Shown piece by piece: positions 35,517 to 43,937 of a DNA stretch of 64,000 nucleotides. Within the stretch, counting starts at the first letter, position 1. Every line of letters starts with the position of its first letter. Source of the DNA: an uncultured Flavobacteriales bacterium (GTDB lineage: Bacteria > Bacteroidota > Bacteroidia > Flavobacteriales > Crocinitomicaceae); contig CAMLFH010000002.1 of NCBI GenBank assembly GCA_946479285.1, positions 1-64,000 of the forward strand, given 5' to 3'. The notes below the pieces were generated by a model, which was given only the letters and a program-made list of their open reading frames with translations, was not told where the DNA came from and searched no databases. The translations under genes and the position numbers were made by a program.

Positions 35517-36466
35517 ATAATTTGCGCATTGTTTTCATGGGTACGCCCCATTTCTCCGTTGGAATCCTTGAAGCTGTCAAAGCAGCGGGAATGAATCTGG
35601 TTGGAATTGTAACCGTTGCAGATAAGCCTGCCGGTCGCGGACAAATCATGCACGAAAGTCCGGTGAAACAATTCGCGATCGCCAATCAAATTCCGGTCCT
35701 TCAGCCCTTGAAATTGAAAGATCCGGAGTTTCTTACTGAGCTTGAAGCTTTAAATGCAGACGTTTTCGTAGTTGTAGCATTCAGAATGCTCCCCGCAGAA
35801 GTTTGGAAAATGCCGAAAATGGGAACATTCAACCTGCACGCTTCCCTTCTGCCCGATTACCGCGGGGCGGCCCCAATCAATTGGTCCATTATAAACGGTG
35901 ATCAGAAAACCGGGGTTAGCACCTTCTTTATTGACGAAGCTATTGATACCGGAAATGTGATCGGTCAGACCGAAATGGACATTGCAGAAAACGAAAGTGC
36001 CGGAGAATTGCACGACCGCATGATTGAAACCGGCGGAAAACTGGTAGTTGAAACTTTAAACCGCATTGCAAATAAGGAAGTGAATCCGATTCCACAAACC
36101 GAACTGGGAACTTCTATGCGTCCGGCGCCGAAATTATTCAAGGAGAATACGCAGATCAACTGGAGCGCAAAGCCAGAAACGATCCACAACCTGATCCGCG
36201 GACTGAATCCGTATCCGGCTGCATGGACGACCTGGAAGAATTCGAAAGGAGAAGTGAAGAACGTGAAAGTCTTTAAAACGATTATCAGCGATCAAACAGG
36301 TTCCGGATCACTGCAATTATCCGCTTCAAAGACTCAATTATTTGTCGACACAAACGAAAAACAGGTCGAAATTGTGGAATTCCAGGTGGAAGGAAAGAAG
36401 AAAATGACCGCAAAAGAGTGGTTGGTAGGGAATAATTCAGGTGACTGGACGATTATTTCCAACTAA
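35513..36466 (+). CDS. fmt: Methionyl-tRNA formyltransferase
   Basis: 317 residues, normal length. Formyl-folate binding ASLLPDYRGAAPINW (about 103-117) contains the SLLP signature, with GVSTFFIDEAIDTG after it. Formylates initiator Met-tRNA for translation start. No def gene next to it. Overlaps the MATE gene by four bases. A palindrome and two TTATCAACA words follow its stop. Confidence 0.96.
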   Translation: MNNLRIVFMGTPHFSVGILEAVKAAGMNLVGIVTVADKPAGRGQIMHESPVKQFAIANQIPVLQPLKLKDPEFLTELEALNADVFVVVAFRMLPAEVWKMPKMGTFNLHASLLPDYRGAAPINWSIINGDQKTGVSTFFIDEAIDTGNVIGQTEMDIAENESAGELHDRMIETGGKLVVETLNRIANKEVNPIPQTELGTSMRPAPKLFKENTQINWSAKPETIHNLIRGLNPYPAAWTTWKNSKGEVKNVKVFKTIISDQTGSGSLQLSASKTQLFVDTNEKQVEIVEFQVEGKKKMTAKEWLVGNNSGDWTIISN

Positions 36467-36520
36467 ATTTCATCGTACAAAAGACTAAATTAGTCGGAAA
36501 ACCCCTAAAAACAGGGATGC

Positions 36521-36551
36521 TTATCAACAAATGCGTGTATTTATCAACAAA
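36521..36551 (+). promoter_or_regulatory. Two TTATCAACAA words 20 bp apart
   Basis: TTATCAACAAA at 36521 and 36541. Each is one base from the DnaA box TTATCCACA; same orientation, two helical turns apart. It lies 25 bases before the HU promoter. It could be a DnaA or other regulator site. Unproven. Confidence 0.35.
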
Positions 36552-36575
36552 ATCAGCGCTTTTTAGTGTTTGGCC

Positions 36576-36605
36576 TTGGTAGAGAAGCATATTCATATAT
36601 TTTTG
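36576..36605 (+). promoter_or_regulatory. HU gene promoter
   Basis: TTG (36576-36578), 19-base spacer, TATTTTTG (36598-36605). Perfect Bacteroidota layout; the ATG of HU is at 36647, giving a leader of about 35 bases with an A-rich tract before the start. Confidence 0.8.
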
Positions 36606-36646
36606 TTGAGTTAATTATTAGAAATCATTCAAAAAAAAACCAAACT

Positions 36647-36919
36647 ATGAACAAAGCAGAATTAATTGATGCGATTGCTTCTGAAGCAGGATTATCTAAA
36701 GCTGATGCGAAAAAAGCATTGGATGCATTTGTAGGTGCTACAGCTGGAGCATTGAAAAAAGGAGACCGTATTTCTTTAGTAGGATTCGGTTCTTTCTCAG
36801 TTTCTAAGCGTGAAGCTAGAACTGGTCGTAACCCACAAACTGGAAAAGAAATCAAAATCGCAGCTAAGAACGTAGTACGTTTCAAAGCTGGTGCTGAGTT
36901 ATCTGGAGCAGTTAACTAA
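36647..36919 (+). CDS. DNA-binding protein HU
   Basis: 90 residues from Met at 36647 (MNKAELIDAIASEAGL), the family-typical size and start; the longer frame includes the promoter. Dimerisation helices first, then KGDRISLVGFGSF and the DNA-binding arm EARTGRNPQTGKEIKIAAKN. A nucleoid protein that bends and coats DNA. Clean promoter upstream and terminator downstream, so a separate unit. Confidence 0.96.
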   Translation: MNKAELIDAIASEAGLSKADAKKALDAFVGATAGALKKGDRISLVGFGSFSVSKREARTGRNPQTGKEIKIAAKNVVRFKAGAELSGAVN

Positions 36920-36942
36920 GAACGATATTCTTTAGAGAAAAG

Positions 36943-36975
36943 ATCCTTTCGTCTAACGGCGGAGGGATTTTTTAT
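36943..36975 (+). terminator. HU intrinsic terminator
   Basis: ATCCTTTCG (36943-36951) pairs with CGGAGGGAT (36960-36968), including three G-T pairs, followed by TTTTTTATTTTT. Confidence 0.85.
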
Positions 36976-37380
36976 TTTTCAGGGATAACTGAGCACGATC
37001 CGCACTTCCTTTCACCACAAATACACGAATTTTAAGAGGCGCCTAATGCTTACGCTAATCGCGTGTCGCCAATAGCTTTAGCGATGGCACAAGCTTCAGC
37101 ATAGGCGCACCGGTCGCCATCTTCTGTTGGAAAAATCCATAATTATACAAGCGAGACCGGTAGGCTCGCTTTTTATATGCGTATTTGTGGTAAAAAGAAA
37201 AGGCTGTGCCGAAGGCGCAGTTTGGGCTTCTGTAAAAATCTGCGGGAAATAAAACCTCTGTTGTTAAATTACTATTCACCACCTTTCATTCGCTGATCCA
37301 TACAGTTCAGGAAATAGCTTCTTTTTTCTGATCCTTAGTCGTTCAAAATTGAATAAATTGGCACTCAGACACTTGGTGCT
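36976..37380. other. Non-coding stretch with palindromic elements
   Basis: Gap of about 405 bases without a believable gene; frames on the minus strand only cover repeats. It holds the palindromic element at 37014-37191, a hairpin AAGCGAG/CTCGCTT (37149-37171) followed by TTT, and another hairpin CTGTGCC/GGCGCAG near 37204-37220. Nothing else is seen before the AraC gene. Confidence 0.7.
37014..37191. repeat. ACCACA-bounded palindromic element, copy A
   Basis: Bounded by ACCACAAATACAC (37014-37026) and its near inverted copy GCGTATTTGTGGT (37179-37191). The core includes CTAATGCTTACGCTAAT and the arm CTTCAGCATAGGCGCACC, also found (reverse) in copy B at 50751-50876. Core GC content appears higher than surroundings. 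Confidence 0.75.
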
Positions 37381-38289
37381 ATGACAAATCACGACAATCC
37401 TTCTCTCTACAAAAACGGTCAGATAATCGTGCGGGTCGGTGATGCCGGAAATGTCTTCAATCTTTCAGCTTTAAAACACTTTGAGCATTCGATGGTTTCC
37501 AATTGTTTCGCAATTAAATTTGTACGCAACGGGATTGAGCGCTATACCATCAACAATAAATCGTATACGGTTAATTCCGGCTCGTATCTCTTAATGAACG
37601 GAGAAAAAGAAGGAAAAGTAATCATCGACAGTGAAAAGGATGTAATGGGAATGTGCCTGAATGTTTCCAATGACCTGGTCGCAGAAGTTGTTGCGACAAA
37701 TCAGGCACCGGATACCCCGTTTGCAGATCAAAGCCTTTCTGATTTCTTCTATACCGGGAAGTTTTTAGAAAATCAATACCAGGCTGCTCATCATTCTTTG
37801 GGAAGAAAACTCCGGGAAATAAGTGAGCGGGTGAACAATAACTCTTTTTCCACGGATCAGATCGACCAGGAGCTGTTTTATCAACTGGCAGAATGTCTTG
37901 TCAGTGATCAAACACAAGTTTTCAAGCAGCTGCAAACAATCAAAACCGTCAAACCTGAAACTCAGCGAGACTTGTGCCGACGTGTTTTGAAAGGAAAAGA
38001 GTTTATTGACTCCAGTTTTATCGAAGCATTGACCATTGAACAAATCGCCAGAACAGCCGGAATGTCAGAATACCATTTCTTTAGATTGTTCAAACAAATG
38101 ACCGGCTTCACACCTTATCAGTACATGCTGTCAACCCGACTGAAGAACGCATCCTTGCTATTGAAAGCAGATCATTCTGTTTTTGACGCGGCAATAGCAT
38201 GCGGGTTTTCGGATATTTTTTCTTTCAGCAAAGCGTTTAAAAAACATTTCGGAGTTTCGCCTTCAAACTATGTTTTAACAAAGACCTAA
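37381..38289 (+). CDS. AraC-family transcriptional regulator
   Basis: 302 residues. N-terminal sensing part (1-190) with cupin-like beta stretch (NGIERYTINNKSYTVNSGSYLLMNG) and C-terminal AraC DNA-binding domain at about 205-302 (LTIEQIARTAGMSEYHFFRLFKQMTG; FDAAIACGFSDIFSFSKAFKKHFG). It lies 108 bases upstream of an outer-membrane receptor in the same orientation, which is its most likely target. Ligand unknown. Confidence 0.92.
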   Translation: MTNHDNPSLYKNGQIIVRVGDAGNVFNLSALKHFEHSMVSNCFAIKFVRNGIERYTINNKSYTVNSGSYLLMNGEKEGKVIIDSEKDVMGMCLNVSNDLVAEVVATNQAPDTPFADQSLSDFFYTGKFLENQYQAAHHSLGRKLREISERVNNNSFSTDQIDQELFYQLAECLVSDQTQVFKQLQTIKTVKPETQRDLCRRVLKGKEFIDSSFIEALTIEQIARTAGMSEYHFFRLFKQMTGFTPYQYMLSTRLKNASLLLKADHSVFDAAIACGFSDIFSFSKAFKKHFGVSPSNYVLTKT

Positions 38290-38397
38290 ATACCGCTTAA
38301 CCCGGTTTTAAACACATTTACACAAATTAGCCCTTTTTTACACGCAACTATTCGGTAATTAGAACATCTTTGCAACAGTTCTCAATTTCAAAATCCG

Positions 38398-40854
38398 ATG
38401 ACCCGCAAATACTTCACCTGCATTTTTCTGCTTTTTTCTTTCTTAGCAATTCAGTCTTTCCAACTTACTTCAGCGCAAACAACTCTTGTAAGCGGAAAAG
38501 TGACTGGTATTGATCCGCAGTCCCCTCCAATTGTGAGACTGTGCCATACTGCAGATTCTTCTTTGGTGAAAGCGGCCATCAGTGATTCATTGGGGAATTA
38601 TGAGATTGAAATTACCAAAACCGGAACCTTTTTGATTATCATCGATCAATTGGATTATCAGAAATACGTAAGTCCTGCTTTTGAAGTGGATACTGCTTCA
38701 TCGCGGATCGAGCTAACGACAATTGTTTTAAGTGCTCCAATCACGAAATTAGACGATGTTGTTATTACTGTCAAAAAACCATTTATTGAAAGAAAGATTG
38801 ACCGTGTAATTGTAAATCCGGATGCTTTGGTGGGAAGTTCGGGAACTACAGTTCTTGAGTTATTGGAAAAAGCTCCCGGAGTAATCGTTGATTTTAACGG
38901 GAATATTTCATTGAAAGGAAAACCCGGAGTTCAGATTTTTATAGATAACCGGCCAACCTACATGTCGCAGGAAGATCTTACCGGATACCTGCGTTCTCTG
39001 CCTTCCAACCTGGTTGCTTCTATTGAGATCATGACCAATCCGCCGGCTCGTTACGATGCTTCAGGAAATGCAGGAATCATCAATATTATCCTGAAGAAAC
39101 TCAAAGAAAGGGGATTCAATGGCGGAATTACTCTAAGCTACGGACAAGGAAGGTATTACCGCACCAACAACAGCTTCAACTTCAATTACCGGGTAAATAA
39201 AATAAACCTGTTCTCCACACTTGGCTGGAGCGAAAACAATTCTTACCAGGATTTGGACATTAATCGGTATTACTTCACTCCGGACGGACAGCCCAGCTCG
39301 TCTTTCCTGCAGAATTCTTATATCAAAAGACAACACGGCGGAAGATCAGCAAAAGTGGGAATGGATTGGTACGTGAGTAAAAAATCAACCATTGGCGTGG
39401 TTCTTTCCGGTTTTTACAATCCTTCCAAGACCAGTCACGACAGCCAGGCATCCATTTTAGCAGCAGATAATTCGGTTGCTTCGCTCGTTTCTGCTTACAC
39501 AACGGCAGATAACAACTGGTATAACGGAAGTGCAAATATCAATTACACCTGGAAGATCGACAGTTTAGGGAAAGAACTTTCTATCAATGCGGATTATATT
39601 CGCTATTCATCCAGCCAGGATCAAACCCTGGACAACAAAGTCAGAACGACAGATGGAACTCCGGTGAGCGCTTTGAACCTGTACTCTTCCCTGCCTGTAG
39701 ATATTGACATTAAAACAGCCAAGATCGATTACATTCATCCCTTTAAAAGCAACAACAGATTGGAGTTCGGAATAAAGACCGCATTTGTGAATACAGACAA
39801 TACCGCTGATTTTTACGATGTGGTAAATGGTGAGAATATTCCGAATTACACGTTCTCCAATCGCTTTCTGTACAAAGAGAATAACAACGCTGCTTATGCA
39901 AACTACGCGCAGGAATGGGGGAAATTTGGAATGCAGCTGGGTTTGCGTTTTGAAAGCATCCAAATGAACGGTAATCAATTGGGAAATGCGATGGTAAGTG
40001 ATTCCAGTTTCTCCCGCATGTATAACAGCCTGTTCCCGACCGCTTATTTCTCCTATTCGCCGGATAGTTTGAAGAACCACCAGCTCGGACTGTCGTTCGG
40101 AAGGAGAATTGATTACCCGAATTACGAGGACATGAACCCATTCACCTACCCAATGGATGCTTACACCTACTACGCCGGGAATCCGTATTTGAAACCAACG
40201 TTCTCGTATAATTTTGATCTGACTTATGCCTATAAAAATGTTTTTGCAGTAACTGTTAACTACAGTATTGTTCACAATCTCATCAATGAAACCAATGAGC
40301 AGGTGAATAACATTTATTACAGCAGGCCCGGGAATTACGGAAACCAAACTACTTATGGAATCAATGTCAGCGGTGAGTTTAACCTGGCAAAATGGTGGAT
40401 TGTTCAGTATTACTCCGAATTAATGAATATCGGCTATAATACTTCCATTTATAATCAGCCATTGGTTGAAAATCGCTGGTATTGGTATGTGGGGCCCGCT
40501 TTCAAATTCATCATCACGCAAAAATTCTCCGCAGATCTTGCCGGATCTTATCAGACACGCATTTTATCGGGTCAGTTCTTAACTATTCCGGTTGGATCTC
40601 TCCGTCTTGGACTGACCTACAAAATCCTGAAAGAAAAAGGTTCCGTCAAATTGAATCTTGCAGATGTCCTCTATACCAATCAGCCGGGCGGAGATATCCG
40701 CAACATTGCAAACTCCAAAGCGAATTGGCTGAGTAAACTCGATACACGTGTTATGACTTTGAGTTTTACTTACCGTTTTAGTAAAGGAAAAGCATTGAAT
40801 GCGCGTCAATCAGGTGCTTCGGATTCGGAGAAACAACGGGTAAACGCGAATTAA
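38398..40854 (+). CDS. Outer-membrane beta-barrel receptor family protein (TonB-receptor-like)
   Basis: 818 residues. Signal peptide ending ...LTSAQ, a carboxypeptidase-regulatory-like domain at about 30-125 (GKVTGIDPQSPPIVRLCH), a plug-like region (LLEKAPGVIVDFNGNISLKG; YDASGNAGIINIILKK) and a long barrel of about 550 residues with aromatic strand ends. It belongs to the outer-membrane beta-barrel family of Bacteroidota related to TonB-dependent receptors. Likely AraC-controlled uptake of a nutrient; which one cannot be told. No SusD partner follows. Confidence 0.88.
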   Translation: MTRKYFTCIFLLFSFLAIQSFQLTSAQTTLVSGKVTGIDPQSPPIVRLCHTADSSLVKAAISDSLGNYEIEITKTGTFLIIIDQLDYQKYVSPAFEVDTASSRIELTTIVLSAPITKLDDVVITVKKPFIERKIDRVIVNPDALVGSSGTTVLELLEKAPGVIVDFNGNISLKGKPGVQIFIDNRPTYMSQEDLTGYLRSLPSNLVASIEIMTNPPARYDASGNAGIINIILKKLKERGFNGGITLSYGQGRYYRTNNSFNFNYRVNKINLFSTLGWSENNSYQDLDINRYYFTPDGQPSSSFLQNSYIKRQHGGRSAKVGMDWYVSKKSTIGVVLSGFYNPSKTSHDSQASILAADNSVASLVSAYTTADNNWYNGSANINYTWKIDSLGKELSINADYIRYSSSQDQTLDNKVRTTDGTPVSALNLYSSLPVDIDIKTAKIDYIHPFKSNNRLEFGIKTAFVNTDNTADFYDVVNGENIPNYTFSNRFLYKENNNAAYANYAQEWGKFGMQLGLRFESIQMNGNQLGNAMVSDSSFSRMYNSLFPTAYFSYSPDSLKNHQLGLSFGRRIDYPNYEDMNPFTYPMDAYTYYAGNPYLKPTFSYNFDLTYAYKNVFAVTVNYSIVHNLINETNEQVNNIYYSRPGNYGNQTTYGINVSGEFNLAKWWIVQYYSELMNIGYNTSIYNQPLVENRWYWYVGPAFKFIITQKFSADLAGSYQTRILSGQFLTIPVGSLRLGLTYKILKEKGSVKLNLADVLYTNQPGGDIRNIANSKANWLSKLDTRVMTLSFTYRFSKGKALNARQSGASDSEKQRVNAN

Positions 40855-40862
40855 TTCCGGAA

Positions 40863-40931
40863 CTTCGACTACGCTCAGTTACCCCCGTAAATTTTGTTAC
40901 GATAAGAAAAGGTGGCTGAACGAAGTTGAAG
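40863..40931. repeat. CTTCGACT-CGCTCAGT inverted-repeat pair, copy 3
   Basis: CTTCGACTACGCTCAGT (40863-40879) faces GCTGAACGAAGTTGAAG (40915-40931) with a few mismatches. Left arm identical to the consensus arm of 13628 and 14895 except one or two bases. Between the receptor and the serine hydrolase genes. Confidence 0.75.
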
Positions 40932-41008
40932 CCAAATTAGCAGTTTTCGACAAATGAATCGATGCTGGTCTCAGTAGTTTTAGTTCATAAATTTTAAAAT
41001 CTAAGTTT

Positions 41009-42403
41009 ATGAGAGTATTCTACGCATTGGGGCTTGCAGCTTCCTTTCTTTTTGGAGCACATTCAGCAAAGGCACAAATATCTATCCCTTTAGACAACGA
41101 ATTACAGCATACACTCGACAGCATGCAAACTGTTCTTGGGGCGAAATCACTCAGTGCTGCCATCCAGGTTTCAGACGGTTCTGTTTGGGCGCATGCAAAA
41201 GGTGTTTCTTCTGTTTTTACAACTGTAAATCCAAACGACGCCTACCTGATCGGAAGTGTTACCAAAACCATTACTTCTGCCTGTATTTTGCAATTGGCAG
41301 ATGAAGGAACTTTGAATTTGGATGACAGTTTGCACGAATGGCTTCCAACGATGCTGTATATCGACACAAACATCACTATTCGTCAATTATTGAATCACAC
41401 CAGCGGACTTTATGACGTATTGAATCATCCGCATAACCAGGACTCATTGCTGGCCGATATGGCACGAATCTGGACAGCAGCAGAATTAATCGACCGGTTC
41501 ATTTCTCCTCCGATCTTTCAACCCGGAACTTCGTGGTCGTATTGCAACACCAATTATTTCCTATTGGGAATGATCATCGAGGAAGCCACAGGAAATCCGT
41601 TTTATACCGAGTTGCGCAATCGTTTTTTTGATCCCTTAGCATTAAACACCTTTGCCATCCCTGCTTTCGAATCACTGAATGCTCCGGTAGCACATTTGTG
41701 GCTGGACATTACCGGAGACGGTGTTCTGGATGATGCAAACAGTTTTTACATGAGTTATATGTCGCTCAATTCAACAGCCGGAGCCGCAGGAGGCTACTTC
41801 TCTACTCCAACCGACTGTACCAAATGGATGCGAAGCTACATGCGCGGTGATTTACTTTCACAATCCATGATGGCAGAAGCAAAAACCACCGTTCAGGTTG
41901 GCGGAAATATTCAGCAGTATGGATTGGGATTGATGCACCGAACCAGTGGTTTCCTCGGATACGAAGCTTACGGGCACGGCGGAGATTTGGCATATCATGC
42001 TTCTTCCTGGTATTTCCCGGCACTGGATCAAAGTATCACCGTCTTCACCAATGATAACAACAAGAACTCCTGGACTTTGATCCCGGTAGTCCGTGAGTTA
42101 TTGAGAACGATTGTCGACAATCAAACAGCTTCATTGAAAGAGCATGTGATTAACAGCATACAAGTCAGCCCGATTCCTTTTACAGACCAGATCACGATTT
42201 CCTGGGACGATGCTGCTTCCGAAGAAGTAACCATTACTCTGGAAGATGCTTTCGGACGAGCGATTGATGTTCAAACAGAGCAAATTCAGGACAATACTCA
42301 TTTTGAAGCACAATTGAAAAACATGGAAACACTTCCGGGCGGAATTTACTTTGTTCGAATTACAGGAAACAGCTGGGCAAAGACGGTGAAAGTATTGAAA
42401 TAA
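41009..42403 (+). CDS. Secreted serine hydrolase (beta-lactamase fold) with T9SS sorting domain
   Basis: 464 residues. Signal peptide (MRVFYALGLAASFLFGAHSAKA), beta-lactamase/penicillin-binding fold with Ser83-x-x-Lys86 (SVTK), Tyr178-x-Asn180 (YCN), and HGG at 323-325. C-terminal 80 residues (from about 385, VSPIPFTDQITISW ... GGIYFVRITG ... TVKVLK) form a type A T9SS sorting domain, so it is exported across the outer membrane and anchored or released. Possible substrates: peptides, esters or cell-wall fragments. Confidence 0.93.
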   Translation: MRVFYALGLAASFLFGAHSAKAQISIPLDNELQHTLDSMQTVLGAKSLSAAIQVSDGSVWAHAKGVSSVFTTVNPNDAYLIGSVTKTITSACILQLADEGTLNLDDSLHEWLPTMLYIDTNITIRQLLNHTSGLYDVLNHPHNQDSLLADMARIWTAAELIDRFISPPIFQPGTSWSYCNTNYFLLGMIIEEATGNPFYTELRNRFFDPLALNTFAIPAFESLNAPVAHLWLDITGDGVLDDANSFYMSYMSLNSTAGAAGGYFSTPTDCTKWMRSYMRGDLLSQSMMAEAKTTVQVGGNIQQYGLGLMHRTSGFLGYEAYGHGGDLAYHASSWYFPALDQSITVFTNDNNKNSWTLIPVVRELLRTIVDNQTASLKEHVINSIQVSPIPFTDQITISWDDAASEEVTITLEDAFGRAIDVQTEQIQDNTHFEAQLKNMETLPGGIYFVRITGNSWAKTVKVLK

Positions 42404-42583
42404 GCGAAAAAATCAGATTATGAAGAATATTCTAAACGTAGTTCCCGCTTATTTACAATTGCGCAAAAGAAACTGCGACCTTGTGCCCTTGGCTTTGTGG
42501 CGATCCGGTCCGACAATTAAGAATTGATCAATAACAGGAACAAACAATTAGAATACTCCCTCCCATTAAAGGTTAAATTAAAG

Positions 42584-42620
42584 ATGCCTCGTTCTGCTCC
42601 GGTGGTTCGGGGCATTTTTT
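42584..42620 (+). terminator. Intrinsic terminator upstream of the trmH-like gene
   Basis: ATGCCTCG (42584-42591) pairs with CGGGGCAT (42608-42615), 16-base loop, then TTTTTTG. It lies 181 bases after the serine hydrolase stop; no gene recognised in between. Confidence 0.75.
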
Positions 42621-42631
42621 GTTTCAATCAA

Positions 42632-42658
42632 TGGACACGCGATTAATATCGTGCCCAC
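42632..42658. repeat. Degenerate ACACGCGATTAAT palindrome
   Basis: GGACACGCGATTAATATCGTGCCC: one side resembles GGGCGCGATT of the palindrome at 3889, with several mismatches. A decayed third copy is plausible. Confidence 0.45.
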
Positions 42659-42676
42659 TGATTCTTGTAAATTCAT

Positions 42677-42684
42677 TAGCTTTG
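42677..42684 (+). promoter_or_regulatory. Putative -7 box (TAGCTTTG), leaderless start for the trmH-like gene
   Basis: TAGCTTTG ends four bases before the ATG at 42689. No TTG at the 19-base position. Confidence 0.5.
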
Positions 42685-42688
42685 CCCC

Positions 42689-43366
42689 ATGAAAAACGAA
42701 TTGCTTCAGGCATTTTACAACCTGATTCCGGAAGTTAAAGGACAGATGTTCGATGAAATAGCTTCCAAACGTACGCGTTACTTGACTGTTTTATTGGAAG
42801 AGATTTTCCAGGAACACAATGCAAGTGCCGTTCTAAGAAGCTGCGACTGTTTCGGGATCCAGGAATTACATGTCGTGGAGAGCAAGAATCAATACCGGGT
42901 GCAGCGTGACATTGCTCGCGGAGCCGGAAGATGGGTCGACCTGTTCAATTACAACGAAGGTCCTGCTCCTTTGCTGGATGCTGTTACAAAATTAAAATCA
43001 CAAGGATATAAAATTGCTGCGCTTACACCTGATGCAGAACTTTCCATTTTCGATTTGCCGCTGGATCAACCTCTTGCGCTGTCATTTGGAACAGAATGGG
43101 AAGGAATTTCCGACGAAATCCGTGAAATTGCCGATTATAAAGTGGGAATTCCGATGGTTGGCTTTACGGAAAGCTTCAACGTATCGGTTTCTGTTGCCCT
43201 TACTTTACAGGCTTTGAGACAGCGATTGATCGAATCAGATGTTGACTGGAAGCTGAATGAAGAAGACCAGACAGACATCAAACTGAAATGGTGTCAGCGC
43301 TACATGAAAAACGGGGATGTGGTTCGCAGGGAACTGGAGAAACGATTGCAAAGTTCAACCAGTTGA
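42689..43366 (+). CDS. trmH: SpoU/TrmH-family RNA 2'-O-ribose methyltransferase
   Basis: 225 residues. The three SPOUT motifs are present: HNASAVLRSCDCFG (about 39-52), LSFGTEWEGIS (about 136-146) and IPMVGFTESFNVSVSVALTL (about 157-176). Similar to TrmH, which methylates G18 of tRNA; the symbol follows that resemblance and tRNA specificity is inferred. Cytoplasmic. Monocistronic, with a -7 box just before the ATG. Confidence 0.88.
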   Translation: MKNELLQAFYNLIPEVKGQMFDEIASKRTRYLTVLLEEIFQEHNASAVLRSCDCFGIQELHVVESKNQYRVQRDIARGAGRWVDLFNYNEGPAPLLDAVTKLKSQGYKIAALTPDAELSIFDLPLDQPLALSFGTEWEGISDEIREIADYKVGIPMVGFTESFNVSVSVALTLQALRQRLIESDVDWKLNEEDQTDIKLKWCQRYMKNGDVVRRELEKRLQSSTS

Positions 43367-43391
43367 ATTTCGATAGCTATCCGGATTAATC

Positions 43392-43456
43392 GTTCAAAGA
43401 GTTCTATTCTGAAAATTCAGGTGAACCTTTTCAACATTTTTGAACCTTTTGAACAA
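43392..43456. repeat. GTTCAAA-type AT-rich repeat block
   Basis: CGTTCAAAG on the left, then GTGAACCTTTTCAACATTTT and TGAACCTTTTGAAC on the right. It resembles blocks at 4815 and 27693. Between the trmH-like and THX genes. Confidence 0.5.
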
Positions 43457-43484
43457 TTTATACGGTGTAAGTCAAAGAGAACGT

Positions 43485-43492
43485 TATATTTG
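43485..43492 (+). promoter_or_regulatory. Putative -7 box (TATATTTG) for the THX gene
   Basis: TATATTTG is 39 bases before the ATG at 43532. No TTG at the 19-base position. Confidence 0.5.
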
Positions 43493-43531
43493 TATGACTT
43501 TTCGAACTAAAAAATAAACAAATAAACTATT

Positions 43532-43786
43532 ATGGGAAAAGGTGATATCAAGACGGCAAAAGGAAAACGTACAAACGGATCCTATGGTAATACCCGTAAA
43601 AGAAAACAAGAAGCTGCGGCAGTAATTGTACCAGCAGCTAAAAAAGAAAAAGCTCCTGCAGCTGAGAAAAAAGTAGCAGCGAAGAAACCAGCTGTTAAAA
43701 AAGAAACAGCGGAAAAACCTGCAGCAGAGAAAAAACCTGCGGCTAAAAAGCCAGCTGCAAAACCAGCAAAGAAAACTGAGGAATAA
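43532..43786 (+). CDS. 30S ribosomal protein THX with Lys/Ala-rich tail
   Basis: 84 residues. The first 25 (MGKGDIKTAKGKRTNGSYG, then NTRKRK) match bTHX, a small basic 30S head protein of about 25-30 residues in Thermus. Residues 27-84 are an added tail of Lys, Ala, Pro, Glu and Val in repeats such as AAEKK and KKPA, like histone H1 tails. Seen here with own -7 box and terminator. The tail is probably disordered and could bind nucleic acid; role unknown. Confidence 0.85.
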   Translation: MGKGDIKTAKGKRTNGSYGNTRKRKQEAAAVIVPAAKKEKAPAAEKKVAAKKPAVKKETAEKPAAEKKPAAKKPAAKPAKKTEE

Positions 43787-43813
43787 TCGAATGACTAGTC
43801 CTTCAACATATTA

Positions 43814-43843
43814 AAAGCTCTGCCTATCGGCGGGGCTTTTTTT
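43814..43843 (+). terminator. Intrinsic terminator of the THX gene
   Basis: AAAGCTCTGCC (43814-43824) pairs with GGCGGGGCTTT (43829-43839), with three G-T pairs, loop TATC, then TTTT. Confidence 0.85.
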
Positions 43844-43937
43844 GTGAAATATTTTAATCAAAACACTTCTCTGTTAATTCAAAAAACTCGAAATTTGTTC
43901 ACTTCCAAATTGAGAGCAAAATCTTATAAAAAGACAA

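Noticed and set aside
37055..37282. 75-codon minus-strand frame in the HU-AraC gap
   Set aside because: Runs through the palindromic element and hairpins, has no start context, and would encode the repeat arms. Not a gene.
42420..42527. 35-codon frame (MKNILNVVPAYLQLRKR...) between the serine hydrolase and trmH-like genes
   Set aside because: No signal, family or promoter, composition like intergenic DNA, and it overlaps no other evidence. Chance frame is more likely.
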